Shown here: piece by piece, positions 1 to 9,359 of the stretch
How the letters are laid out: the number at the start of each line of letters is the position of its first letter
Position numbering within the stretch: position 1 is the stretch's first letter
Origin: Sphingobacterium sp. CZ-UAM
Lineage (GTDB): Bacteria > Bacteroidota > Bacteroidia > Sphingobacteriales > Sphingobacteriaceae
Direction: 5' to 3'
Assembly: GCF_002000245.1 (NCBI RefSeq)
Contig: NZ_MTCM01000001.1
Coordinates: 1,302,001 to 1,366,000 of the forward strand
Length of the DNA: 64,000 nucleotides
The notes under the pieces: model-generated
Told to the model about the DNA's origin: nothing
The model's database searches: none
Seen by the model: the letters and a program-made list of their open reading frames with translations, nothing else
Position numbers and translations under genes: made by a program

Positions 1-1105
1 TCCGGCTGTTTATCCGCTGTTAAAATCTAATTATGCCCTTAGTTTTACTCAAATTGGCATTATTACCTTAGTATTTCAACTGACAGCGTCCATTCTACAG
101 CCTTTTGTTGGACTTTACACCGATAAGAATCCTACGCCCCGGTCCTTAGCTATCGGTATGTTATTTTCACTTGCAGGCTTGCTTTGTATTGCCTTCGCTT
201 CGAGTTTTATTTATATTTTGCTTTCGGTGAGCCTAATTGGTATGGGTTCTTCTATTTTTCACCCCGAGGCCTCCCGTGTTGCGCATTTAGCTTCAGGTGG
301 CAAAAAGGGATTGGCGCAATCTATTTTTCAGGTCGGCGGAAATGCTGGTGGTGCCATAGGTCCCCTCCTAGCTGCGCTGATTGTTATCCCATTTGGCCAA
401 CAATACATCGGCGTTTTTGGTGTATTGGCAATTCTAGCCATCTTAATTCTTACCTATGTTGGAAATTGGTATCAATTGCATCTAAAACCAAAATCTACTG
501 CAGTAACACATAATACCGAGGTAAATTCGAGGTTTTCCAAATCTAAAGTCATCTTTGCCTTAGTGGTCTTGTTAATCCTTATATTTTCAAAGTATTTCTA
601 CATGGCATCGATGACCAGTTATTTTACATTTTATCTTATTGACAAGTTTGGCATTACTGTGCAAGAATCACAAATTTATCTTTTTGTTTTTCTCGCGTCA
701 GTGGCTATCGGAACAATACTCGGCGGTCCCCTAGGTGATCGTTATGGACGTAAACTCATCATTTGGGTTTCAATACTGGGTGTGGCTCCCTTTACTCTAC
801 TTTTGCCACATGTCGGGCTGACATTAACGATGATACTGTCTATCCTGATCGGACTGATTATTTCCTCTGCATTCTCAGCTATATTGGTTTACGCCACGGA
901 ATTGATTCCCGGCAAAGTAGGCATGATCGCAGGACTCTTCTTTGGACTCGCCTTTGGGATGGGTGGAATTGGCTCTGCCCTTTTGGGGTGGCTAGCCGAC
1001 AAAACGTCCATTGAACATGTCTTTGACATCTGCGCCTACCTCCCATTGATCGGTATTGCGACGGGATTATTACCTAACATTGAGCATCACAAAAAAGCCC
1101 GATAA
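1..1105 (+). CDS. MFS transporter, fosmidomycin-resistance (Fsr) type, 5'-truncated by window edge
   Basis: The frame is open at the left edge (first full codon at position 2) and stops with TAA at 1103-1105, leaving about 367 residues. Fsr proteins are around 400 residues, so only the first one or two membrane segments are missing. The visible part is a chain of hydrophobic helices with an MFS loop motif (GDRYGRK, near 740-760) between the two halves and a HPEASR-type segment near 262-280 that is typical of Fsr. Family members are inner-membrane proton-driven drug exporters; the substrate here is not readable from sequence. The gene converges on the SusD gene and shares a terminator with it. 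Other MFS subfamilies are possible but less likely. Confidence 0.85.
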   Translation, partial: PAVYPLLKSNYALSFTQIGIITLVFQLTASILQPFVGLYTDKNPTPRSLAIGMLFSLAGLLCIAFASSFIYILLSVSLIGMGSSIFHPEASRVAHLASGGKKGLAQSIFQVGGNAGGAIGPLLAALIVIPFGQQYIGVFGVLAILAILILTYVGNWYQLHLKPKSTAVTHNTEVNSRFSKSKVIFALVVLLILIFSKYFYMASMTSYFTFYLIDKFGITVQESQIYLFVFLASVAIGTILGGPLGDRYGRKLIIWVSILGVAPFTLLLPHVGLTLTMILSILIGLIISSAFSAILVYATELIPGKVGMIAGLFFGLAFGMGGIGSALLGWLADKTSIEHVFDICAYLPLIGIATGLLPNIEHHKKAR

Positions 1106-1143
1106 AAAAACATCTCACCGAAAATTATCGGTGAGATGTTTTT
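1106..1143. terminator. bidirectional intrinsic terminator
   Basis: A 16-bp inverted repeat (1106-1121 with 1128-1143; core ACATCTCACCGA / TCGGTGAGATGT) has A-runs on the left and T-runs on the right, so it works on both strands. It lies between the convergent MFS and SusD genes. Confidence 0.9.
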
Positions 1144-1150
1144 AAAAAGT

Positions 1151-3028
1151 TTAGTATCCAGGATTCTGGATGAGCTGGGTATTTCTATTGATTTCGTCAC
1201 GATGTAAAGAAGTAAAATACATCTTATCATCCCAGTTTCTATTTTCGATTCCCGGATCAATATTACTCACGACATATCTGTAAGTGTAACTAGTCGGATC
1301 GTATTTATACAAAGTTACTTTTTTATTATCTTTCAGCGTGCCCGTGATATTGATGATATTCGCTTTGCGCCCGATCGTTTCGGCTGCTATCATCCAACGT
1401 CTTGCGTCAAAAAAGCGATGCTCTTCATAAGCGAGTTCAATACGGCGCTCATTACGGTATCGGTTTTTAAGTGCTACTCCAGTCTCTTGAACAGCAATCG
1501 CGGGCATCCCTGCTCTGAACCGGATTCGGTTTAGCCAAGTTCTTGCCTCTGCCTCTTCACCTAGTTCGATACAAGCCTCCACATAGTTTAATACAGCTTC
1601 AGTATAGCGCAACATCGGCCAAGGGATACGCTGTCTAGTATTTTGATCTTCCTGCGCAGGATCTGGGTCGACAAACTTACGCATATAATATCCTGTTCTT
1701 GAACCATTCCAGTCTTCAACAGGGCTTTTTCTGGTATCCAAGCCGAAATGTGTGACTTTATTACCTTGGGCATTAACAATTTCGTACTGACCGGTTTGGA
1801 TCTGATTGCTGGGATCCCTTTTTGTTACATCTGCTGTCCTCGGTTTCCAGTCGGAGCCATCGTATAAAATTGTTGCCTTCATTCTCGGGTCACGATTTTG
1901 ATAAGGCGCCGCGGCCATCGTAGCATTTGACCAATCAAACTTTTGTCCTTTATCCGTTTCATAGTCATCAACGAGTAATTGGATCGGCGTATTCCCCGCC
2001 CAGTTATGATATCCATTCGGTCCATTGTCACGTCCAACCCATCCTCCGCGTTCGTCTTTTTCATTAATAAAAAAACGGCCCAAAATAATGTCTTTTGCTG
2101 CTGCGACGTCGGCAATTTTACTTCCTCCACCTAAGGACAAGGCCATATAGTTTGCAGTTCCTTCTGTTGCAGCTACGGGAGCGGACAGATCCAGCTTATA
2201 AGCAAAGCTTGCCCGGTCCAGGACTGCTTTTGCTGCTTCCTTCGCTTTTTTCCAACGTTCGGTCTGACTCCCACTCGTGTACATTAGGTATTCCGGTTTG
2301 GTATAAGCTTTTAAGAGTGCGGACTTCATACCAGCTTTATTCGCATCATGAAGATCGCTGGCAGCATATAACAGCACGCGGGATTTCAGCGCCAAAGCTG
2401 CCGTTTCACTTGCTCTCCCTTTGGCTGGCGTTACATCTTTTAAAAGTAGCGCTGCACTATCCAGATCTTTCACGATTGCATCGACACATTCGGCATAGCT
2501 ATTTCTCGGCTTCATAAAATCCTTATCATTTAAGGTATAGATCTTATTATCTATTGGTACACCTCCGTAGAAACGCAAGAGTTGTTGATAATAATATCCG
2601 CGCAAGAAATATGCTTCGCCTAGTATTTTATTCGCTTTTTCCTGATCAAACTTGGCCTGTCTCAAATTTGAAATAGCCATATTGCTTGCCCGGATACGTA
2701 CATACATACGTCCATATTCGTAGGTATCCATGATATAGCCTTGATCAGCCGGATTAGACCGTGATTCAGTTACCGTATTAATCCCCCGATTTGGGTGGGT
2801 AAATAGTGCTTCATCTGTCATTGAAGCCATTTCTTGCTCGTAGAAACCGCCAGCACCAAAACCGTTATATATTTCGATAACAAAAGCCTCCGACAATCCG
2901 GCATCGGACCAAACCAGCTCATTTGGCACCTCGCTGAGTGGCTTTGTATTTACAAAATCGTCATTACAAGACTGAAAACCAGCCGATAATGCAACTAATA
3001 ATAGGGATATATTTGCGATTTTTTTCAT
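1151..3028 (-). CDS. SusD/RagB-family nutrient-binding outer-membrane lipoprotein
   Basis: SusD-like lipoproteins sit on the cell surface as the lid of a SusC TonB-dependent transporter and bind glycans or other nutrients. The chosen start at 3028 gives 625 residues beginning with a lipoprotein signal (hydrophobic stretch, then AGFQSC with the lipobox Cys at residue 20). The frame is open back to an ATG at 3136, 12 nt after the SusC stop, but that would put 36 charged residues before the signal peptide, so the inner ATG is preferred. The C-terminal region has the usual RNERRIELAYEEHRFFD-type segment, where the family's conserved arginine-rich helix lies. It is translated downstream of SusC, probably in one transcript. 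No enzyme gene is nearby to suggest the ligand. Confidence 0.93.
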   Translation of the reverse strand: MKKIANISLLLVALSAGFQSCNDDFVNTKPLSEVPNELVWSDAGLSEAFVIEIYNGFGAGGFYEQEMASMTDEALFTHPNRGINTVTESRSNPADQGYIMDTYEYGRMYVRIRASNMAISNLRQAKFDQEKANKILGEAYFLRGYYYQQLLRFYGGVPIDNKIYTLNDKDFMKPRNSYAECVDAIVKDLDSAALLLKDVTPAKGRASETAALALKSRVLLYAASDLHDANKAGMKSALLKAYTKPEYLMYTSGSQTERWKKAKEAAKAVLDRASFAYKLDLSAPVAATEGTANYMALSLGGGSKIADVAAAKDIILGRFFINEKDERGGWVGRDNGPNGYHNWAGNTPIQLLVDDYETDKGQKFDWSNATMAAAPYQNRDPRMKATILYDGSDWKPRTADVTKRDPSNQIQTGQYEIVNAQGNKVTHFGLDTRKSPVEDWNGSRTGYYMRKFVDPDPAQEDQNTRQRIPWPMLRYTEAVLNYVEACIELGEEAEARTWLNRIRFRAGMPAIAVQETGVALKNRYRNERRIELAYEEHRFFDARRWMIAAETIGRKANIINITGTLKDNKKVTLYKYDPTSYTYRYVVSNIDPGIENRNWDDKMYFTSLHRDEINRNTQLIQNPGY

Positions 3029-3148
3029 TTTCTTATCTAATTTATATTTCTGAGAATAAGTTTTCATAGGCCTTTCATTCTCTTTGAAGCCTGCATATAC
3101 AGAAGCGATCCCCTTTAGCCCTTCATTTGTTTTCATATTCTTTAGTAT

Positions 3149-6100
3149 TTAAAAGGATAACAACACACCCGCATTAAGAAGTCTTGCCTGTGGATAATAT
3201 TGTCCCAGTGCATTTACAGCCTCTGGATCATACATCTTGATTTTGCTCCAAGTGATCAGATTCATCCCGTTTGCATATACACGCAATGAGCCGATACCAA
3301 TCTTATCACAGATTGCTGACGGAAGATTGTAACCCAACTCTACATTTTTTAGACGCAGATAGTCTGTACTCCGCATCCAATAGGTGTTGTTATATGAGTA
3401 ATATTGATTACTACGATCCGTTAATCGAGGGTATTCACTGCTCGGATTAGTTATACTCCAACGTTTATCGTAGAATTCTTCCAGAAAATTACCAATAGAA
3501 CCCGATTCATCGGTACCAACACGGATTTCTCCACCTGTCGCTCCCTGGAACAAAACGGACAAATCAAAATCCTTATAGCTCAAGCTGAAATTAAATCCTC
3601 CCTGGAATGTTGGGTCACTATTTTTATCTCTTCTTACTTTATCGTCTGGAGTAATTTTGTTATCGCCGTTATAGTCTTTATATTTCATATCACCGGGACG
3701 CAAAGTTTTGGTAATGGCGCTATAATCAAGTTTATTAGCGGCGATATCATCCATATCCCGGAACACACCATCATAAATATAGTAGATATCGGTCTTGATA
3801 GGTTTACCTGTACTTTGTTGCCAAGCAGGAGCTCCAGGAGCCTCATCCCAGAAAATAATCTTGTTCTTTGCATAACCGCCATTGACTCCGACAGTATATC
3901 CAAGTTCGCCGACTTTACCCTTATAGCCAAGATTAAATTCCCAACCTTTATTATCGACCTTACCGATGTTTTCAGCAGGTAGCGTCATACCCGTGCTTTG
4001 CGGAACAGAAGCATTTTTTCGCCATAGGATCGAATTCCGACGATTTTTAAAGATATCAAACTCAAAATTTAACTTGCCTTGTAGGAATTGGAAATCAAAA
4101 CCTAAATTATAATTATTGGCAACCTCCCAGGTAACCATTTCATTTGGCACCCGGCTCTCAAATAATGTTTTGGCCAGCTTGTCATCCACAATGTAGGTTC
4201 CAAATGAATAGGTAGAAAAATATTGATACTCTTGCAGTTTATCTTCCCAATAAATATTGTCATTACCCATTTGCCCATACGATGCGCGAATTTTAAAATA
4301 GTTGATAACTGGAATATTTTCCTTCCAGAAATTCTCTTCAGATACTACCCAACCAGCCATTGCACCTGGGAAAAATCCAAAACGTTCACTTTCAGGAAAC
4401 ATATAGGAGCCATCATAACGCCAAAGAAACTCTGCGATATATTTACTTTTATAGTTGTAACCAAAACGCCCAAAATAATTCAAGCGCGCCCTCTTCCAGG
4501 CTGCTCCGTCATTATTTTTCTCCTGTTCCCCACCTGCAAATAGATAATCTATACTATTTGACAGAAAATAACGTCGATAGGCGCTGAATTTGTCGTTATC
4601 TATCGTTTCTCTATTTACCCCTGCAATTGCATTCACTTGATGATCTCCAAATTTCCGGTCGAAGCTTAAAATTCCTCCTAATAGGATATTGAGCTGATCC
4701 TCATTACTTTGATTTAAGTTGGGGTCCGCTGGGCCACGTCGGCCAGCCTGCAATAAAGGTGTTTTACCGTCGGCTTCGTAGGCGCCCGGCCAGGAATACA
4801 AGGTCCAGGGAGTTACCCAGGTTTTCTGGTTGTTTACGTATTTATCTACGGATGCATTTAACGTCAATTTTAGTCCTTCAACCCATGGATTCGTGATATC
4901 TACCTGTCCATTTGTCTGGAAGTAATATCGCTTATCACGATCATAGCCGGTGGCATTCGTTGTAATGACAACAGGATTTTCGCCATTCTCAATATCAGGA
5001 CCAGGTTTTCCATTAGGCCAGATCGCTGGTTGCGTCGGATTTCCGCGCATCAACATCCTAAAAATAGTACCCGCACTTTTTGTAGGGAAATTACGGTTTT
5101 CCTGCCTTCCCAAAACCCCAAACTGTGTTTTGATATATTGACTTATATTCGCATCCAGGTTAATCCGTAAATCATATTGCTTGTAACCGGTTGCAGAATT
5201 TTTGTAATAAGCATCTTGATTTTGATAACCCAGGGACAACAGGTATTTTACATCTTCGGTACCACCATTGATCTGAAGGTTATGACGCTGTTGGGGCGAC
5301 CAATTTTTTAGGGTAGATTTATACCAATCCGTGTTCGGGTGTCCCCAGGGGTCTGAACCATCTTTAAATCTCTGAATATCATCAGGTTTAAAAGGTGCCC
5401 CTAATACGGTTCCGTCCTTTTTTGTATAAGATCCTGTCCCGTTTATAGCGGTCAATGCTGCTGACCATTCGTCCACAGGTAAATTGTAGATCTCGAGCTC
5501 GTTGCGAATTTCCGCAAACTGTGTGGCATCCGTCAACTTTGGAATTACTGTTGGTTGGGAATATCCTTGGTTGAAGGTATAAGAAAATTGTGGCTTACCT
5601 GTCTTTCCACGACGGGTTGTCACAAGGATAACACCATTCGCTGCCCTTGCACCATAGATCGCTGCTGACGCATCTTTTAGCACCGAGATGTTTTCTATAT
5701 CGCGAGGATTAAGCCGTTCGATTCCCCCTTCACGGGCTGGCACACCATCAATAACCACGAGCGGGCTACTATTTCCCAAGGTATTCGTACCACGGATCTT
5801 AATGGTAGAACCATCATATCCAGGCTCCGCGCTACCATTTGTCGCTATTACACCCGGGATTCTGCCTGTCATCGCATTGGAAACATTCAACGCTGGCGAT
5901 TGTGCTAGATCACTCCCTTTTACCGTAGCGACTGCACCAGTTACGGTTTCTTTCCGTTGTTTGCCATAACCAACCACAATGACTTCATCCAAGCTGGATT
6001 GGGAGTTTAGCAATGTCACATCTATGGCACGTCGACCATTGACTACTTCGTCCATGCTCTGTTTACCGACCATCCGGAAATTGACAGTACTATTAGAAGG

Positions 6101-6364
6101 AACTTTGTCTAATTTGTAACGACCTTCATTGTCTGTTTTTGTCACCAAATTAGTTCCATTAACCGAAACGGTTACTCCAGAAATTGGCATTCCTGTTTCA
6201 TCTCGGACAACACCGGTAACACTTAGTTCTTGTTGAAAGAGGTTTGCGTAATGCGCGAAACCGGCGGCATTCACGGACTGGGGACTTAATGCTACTAAAG
6301 AGCATATTGATCCGGTCCAAAATGCTCTCTTCCATTGATTTGAGAAATAATGGCAATTAATCAT
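3149..6364 (-). CDS. SusC/RagA-family TonB-linked outer-membrane transporter
   Basis: TonB-dependent importer of 1071 residues, the usual size for SusC. Order: signal peptide; a carboxypeptidase-regulatory-like Ig domain (about residues 48-115, with TGVVRDETG and the DEVIVVGYG linker characteristic of SusC); plug domain (about 125-255, with VLKDASAAIYGARAANGVI); then a 22-stranded barrel ending in Phe. There is no N-terminal STN domain, so it is not expected to signal to an anti-sigma factor. It pairs with the downstream SusD lipoprotein to import a nutrient. No glycoside hydrolase, peptidase or regulator gene adjoins the pair, so the substrate is unknown. Confidence 0.95.
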   Translation of the reverse strand: MINCHYFSNQWKRAFWTGSICSLVALSPQSVNAAGFAHYANLFQQELSVTGVVRDETGMPISGVTVSVNGTNLVTKTDNEGRYKLDKVPSNSTVNFRMVGKQSMDEVVNGRRAIDVTLLNSQSSLDEVIVVGYGKQRKETVTGAVATVKGSDLAQSPALNVSNAMTGRIPGVIATNGSAEPGYDGSTIKIRGTNTLGNSSPLVVIDGVPAREGGIERLNPRDIENISVLKDASAAIYGARAANGVILVTTRRGKTGKPQFSYTFNQGYSQPTVIPKLTDATQFAEIRNELEIYNLPVDEWSAALTAINGTGSYTKKDGTVLGAPFKPDDIQRFKDGSDPWGHPNTDWYKSTLKNWSPQQRHNLQINGGTEDVKYLLSLGYQNQDAYYKNSATGYKQYDLRINLDANISQYIKTQFGVLGRQENRNFPTKSAGTIFRMLMRGNPTQPAIWPNGKPGPDIENGENPVVITTNATGYDRDKRYYFQTNGQVDITNPWVEGLKLTLNASVDKYVNNQKTWVTPWTLYSWPGAYEADGKTPLLQAGRRGPADPNLNQSNEDQLNILLGGILSFDRKFGDHQVNAIAGVNRETIDNDKFSAYRRYFLSNSIDYLFAGGEQEKNNDGAAWKRARLNYFGRFGYNYKSKYIAEFLWRYDGSYMFPESERFGFFPGAMAGWVVSEENFWKENIPVINYFKIRASYGQMGNDNIYWEDKLQEYQYFSTYSFGTYIVDDKLAKTLFESRVPNEMVTWEVANNYNLGFDFQFLQGKLNFEFDIFKNRRNSILWRKNASVPQSTGMTLPAENIGKVDNKGWEFNLGYKGKVGELGYTVGVNGGYAKNKIIFWDEAPGAPAWQQSTGKPIKTDIYYIYDGVFRDMDDIAANKLDYSAITKTLRPGDMKYKDYNGDNKITPDDKVRRDKNSDPTFQGGFNFSLSYKDFDLSVLFQGATGGEIRVGTDESGSIGNFLEEFYDKRWSITNPSSEYPRLTDRSNQYYSYNNTYWMRSTDYLRLKNVELGYNLPSAICDKIGIGSLRVYANGMNLITWSKIKMYDPEAVNALGQYYPQARLLNAGVLLSF

Positions 6365-6888
6365 AAAAACTGCTTAATGGTTTAAAATTGTATGTTTATT
6401 AGTTATTTATTTGCTTCCACAAGATGCTCGGTTTAGGATCTTATCAAAGGCGGTTTATAATTGAATTTTGAATATATGAAAATACAAAAATAAATAAACA
6501 ATGCAAGTGTTATTTTAACACTATTTACAAACTACACATTAATCACCTTACTTACAATTAATTAACAATCATACCATAGCTAAAAATGTGCTAAAAGAAT
6601 CTTTCTAAATGTCATCGTGTCTAGGCCTCCTATCTTCAATATATAATATAAATCCTGCTATCTGAAAGTCATCGAAAATATCCGTTCAAATACATAATGT
6701 GTCATCATTTTACTTAAAAAAGAACAGTTGTATTATTAAAAAAACATATTATAAGTTTTAATTAGAATGGCGCAATAATTATATAAAAACACGTATTTTT
6801 ATTATCAACGTATTTATTTGTTAATTGCGAACCGCAACAACCACAGTAATTTGGAAAATATATTTTTCTCAAAAAAATCTGCTAAAAA
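6365..6888. promoter_or_regulatory. divergent intergenic region upstream of susC-like and GNAT genes
   Basis: A 524-bp AT-rich gap without a gene. For the minus-strand SusC gene there is one good -7-like element, TATTTTTG, on the minus strand at 6485-6492, about 120 nt before the start codon, but no matching -33 element at the right distance. I see no riboswitch or strong hairpin. No convincing consensus promoter is visible for the GNAT gene. Confidence 0.35.
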
Positions 6889-7428
6889 ATGAAAATACAT
6901 ATTAGACAAGAAAGTGCAGAAGATTATGAAACCGTTTTTGAACTTATACAGAAAGCATTCGAACATGCTGAGTATACGGATCATCAAGAACAGTTTCTCG
7001 TTCAAAAACTACGTCAATCGAGCGGGTTTATACCTGAGCTCGCACTGATCGCGGAGATCAATGGTAGACCTGTGGGCTATATATTAGTTACAAAGATCAA
7101 AATCGTCGATGAAGAAAATAAGAAGGCACATTCCTCCCTTGCTTTGGCCCCAATTGCAGTACTACCTGATTTTCAAGGAAAAGGGATTGGAAGCAAACTC
7201 ATTAAGGAAGCTCATCGGATTGCAAGACAACTCGGTTTCGGATCTATTATCTTATTGGGGCATGCAGATTATTATCCGAGATATGGCTATGTGCAAATGG
7301 TCAAATATGGTATTAAAATGCCATTTGACGTTCCGGATGAAAATTGTATGATTATCGAACTCCTTCCGGAGGCTCTCGTCGGAGTTAAGGGAATGGTGGT
7401 CTATCCAAAAGAGTTTGGTATAACTTAG
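6889..7428 (+). CDS. GNAT-family N-acetyltransferase (YhbS-like)
   Basis: Predicted acetyl-CoA-dependent acetyltransferase of 179 residues. The acetyl-CoA-binding motif A is clear near residues 90-105 (VLPDFQGKGIGSKL, the Q/RxxGxG/A signature), followed by GHADYYPRYGY, which is typical of the YhbS-like branch of small cytosolic acetyltransferases. The acceptor substrate is unknown. It stands alone between the SusC promoter region and a terminator that it shares with the convergent deacetylase gene. Confidence 0.85.
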   Translation: MKIHIRQESAEDYETVFELIQKAFEHAEYTDHQEQFLVQKLRQSSGFIPELALIAEINGRPVGYILVTKIKIVDEENKKAHSSLALAPIAVLPDFQGKGIGSKLIKEAHRIARQLGFGSIILLGHADYYPRYGYVQMVKYGIKMPFDVPDENCMIIELLPEALVGVKGMVVYPKEFGIT

Positions 7429-7459
7429 GGTTGGCCATATGTAGCAGCCAACCCTTTTC
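7427..7459 (+). terminator. intrinsic terminator after GNAT gene
   Basis: A 9-bp stem (AGGGTTGGC 7427-7435 with GCCAACCCT 7447-7455) runs into a T-rich tract and overlaps the GNAT stop codon. Confidence 0.85.
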
Positions 7460-7463
7460 TTAT

Positions 7464-8411
7464 TTAATATTTAATGGGATAATCCTGCATAAACTCGAAT
7501 TGATATCCATCACTTTTAAGTGCATCGATCAATGATGATAATTGTTGTTGCCCTTTTTTAGTCTGAAACATATCATCGTGCATTAAAAACACCACATTAT
7601 TGGGTACCATTGAACTTTTATTGTTCATAAAGTTGCGTATATGGGATAAAGTCGCTTCTTGGCTCACAATCGGGTTACCGGTAACGCTATTCAAACGCCA
7701 TTCCACATCCCAGCCAAAAATACGATAACCATTTTTATGAAGCATATCAGCTGTTGTAGAGCCATTTTTTAAATCTATCTTGCGGATATCATCATACACC
7801 CAGATATTTCTACCCGGAAGTCTAACAATTTTATGCTGAAGATTAAGATCCTTTTCATTCTTTTCAAAATCTGCAAAAGCTTTTTCCGGATTATTATAGA
7901 ATCGTGAATATTGGTTATTTGCATGCGTATAGCTATGATTATAGCAAGCAATTAATGGATTACTTTCATATTTCTGAAGATCCCGCTTTCTGCCCTTGCT
8001 CATGTTTGCATGCTTACCGATGAGAAAAACACTTACTTTTATATTTTTCTCCTTTGCCAATGAATCTATCGCCGCACTTCCGATCAAAGGCCCATCATCA
8101 AATGTCAAATAGATATGTTTGGGATGGGCATCAAAAGCTCTCCTCAAGGAGTCTTTCAAGTTGCGTTTTTGTTGTTTTACAGGAATAGGATGCAAACTAT
8201 CGACTGTAAAATGTAGCTGATTTTTTTGAAGAGAATCCCATTTATTCAAAAGAACAGGTACTTTTTCCATTTGGGTCAACTTTTCGTTTAAAGTGTCCCT
8301 ACCGGCCTCTTTACCACTACCCAATACTTTATTGGAGAAATCTTTGCACGACACATTACCCAAAATCACACCACATGTGAACATTGCAACCAATAACCTT
8401 CTACACTTCAT
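7464..8411 (-). CDS. polysaccharide deacetylase (NodB-fold) lipoprotein
   Basis: Carbohydrate esterase family 4-type deacetylase, 315 residues. It begins with a lipoprotein signal (Cys22 in GNVSC), so it is anchored in an envelope membrane. NodB motifs are present: TFDDGP at 103-108 (catalytic and metal-binding Asp), the metal-binding H159-x3-H163, RLPGR at 197-201, and a late MHDD with the catalytic-type His278. A charged, low-complexity linker separates the lipid anchor from the enzyme domain. Likely substrates are N- or O-acetyl groups on peptidoglycan or another envelope polysaccharide. A -7-like element (TATTTTTG, minus strand, 8447-8454) lies 36 nt upstream of the start. Confidence 0.88.
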   Translation of the reverse strand: MKCRRLLVAMFTCGVILGNVSCKDFSNKVLGSGKEAGRDTLNEKLTQMEKVPVLLNKWDSLQKNQLHFTVDSLHPIPVKQQKRNLKDSLRRAFDAHPKHIYLTFDDGPLIGSAAIDSLAKEKNIKVSVFLIGKHANMSKGRKRDLQKYESNPLIACYNHSYTHANNQYSRFYNNPEKAFADFEKNEKDLNLQHKIVRLPGRNIWVYDDIRKIDLKNGSTTADMLHKNGYRIFGWDVEWRLNSVTGNPIVSQEATLSHIRNFMNNKSSMVPNNVVFLMHDDMFQTKKGQQQLSSLIDALKSDGYQFEFMQDYPIKY

Positions 8412-8598
8412 ATCTATCCTAATAACTTAAGTGATTTTTTACTTTTCAAAAATACTATAAAAACCAACTTAAAAAGTATAATATTTTATAAATCCCTGTT
8501 TTCCGTGATAAACAGCTACAAAAGCAACCAAAATATTTATCTAAGAGATTTAATATCACATTTAATCATCGGAGAGATGGTCAACATGTTACAACAGT

Positions 8599-9348
8599 TT
8601 ATCTTTTTTTAAAAATCAAAGCTCTATTGTATTCAAAGTTCATCCTGGCAATATTTAGGACAGATATACCCTGTGGACATTCGACCTCGCAAGCTTCTGT
8701 ATTTGAGCAGTGTCCAAAAGACTCCGCATCCATTTGCTTAATCATGTTGAGTACACGTTGATTTCTTTCCTCCTTTCCTTGCGGCAGTAAGGCCATATGC
8801 GTAATCTTTGCTGAAGTAAATAACGCTGCACTCCCATTTTTACAGGTGGCAACACATGCACCGCATCCAATACAAGCAGCCGAATCAAATGCTTCTTCAG
8901 CGAGTTCATGTGAAATGGGAATAACTGTGGCATCTGGTGCCTGGCCAGTATTGATAGATACAAAGCCCCCTTGTGAAATAATTCGGTCAAAAGCAGATCT
9001 ATCCACTTTAAGATCTTTTTTCACCGGGAATGCAGACGAGCGGAACGGTTCTATCACAATGGTATCATTATCGTTGAACGAGCGTAGATGCAACTGACAA
9101 GTAGTCGTATGTTTTAACGGACCATGTGCTATACCGTTAATCATCACACCGCATTGTCCACAGATCCCTTCCCTACAATCATGGTCAAATTCAACGGGCT
9201 CCTCTCCGCTCACAATGAGCTTTTCATTCAAGGAATCCAACATTTCAAGAAAAGACATGTGTGGATTAAGGTCCTGTAGATCATAGGCTACCAGTTTCCC
9301 TGCTGTTTGATTATCTTTTTGCCGCCAGATTTTAAGATGTAGATTCAT
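8599..9348 (-). CDS. sdhB: succinate dehydrogenase/fumarate reductase iron-sulfur subunit
   Basis: Electron-transfer subunit of complex II, 249 residues. The [2Fe-2S] ligands are Cys58, Cys63, Cys66 and Cys84 (CREGICGQCG). The ferredoxin-like half carries Cys159, Cys162, Cys165, Cys169 and then Cys214, Cys220, Cys224 for the [4Fe-4S] and [3Fe-4S] clusters. It passes electrons between the flavoprotein and the membrane quinone site. It is the last gene of the porin-DASS-sdhC-sdhA-sdhB operon, 11 nt after sdhA. The sequence cannot say whether the complex runs as dehydrogenase or fumarate reductase in the cell. Confidence 0.95.
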   Translation of the reverse strand: MNLHLKIWRQKDNQTAGKLVAYDLQDLNPHMSFLEMLDSLNEKLIVSGEEPVEFDHDCREGICGQCGVMINGIAHGPLKHTTTCQLHLRSFNDNDTIVIEPFRSSAFPVKKDLKVDRSAFDRIISQGGFVSINTGQAPDATVIPISHELAEEAFDSAACIGCGACVATCKNGSAALFTSAKITHMALLPQGKEERNQRVLNMIKQMDAESFGHCSNTEACEVECPQGISVLNIARMNFEYNRALIFKKR

Positions 9349-9359
9349 AATTGTTCATT

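Noticed and set aside
3029..3136. SusD start at 3136
   Set aside because: It would place 36 charged residues before the lipoprotein signal; the ATG at 3028 gives a normal SPII signal. The 12-nt spacing to SusC keeps this slightly open.
1151..6364. Complete polysaccharide utilisation locus
   Set aside because: Only SusC and SusD are present; there is no glycoside hydrolase, surface glycan-binding protein or sensor gene next to them.
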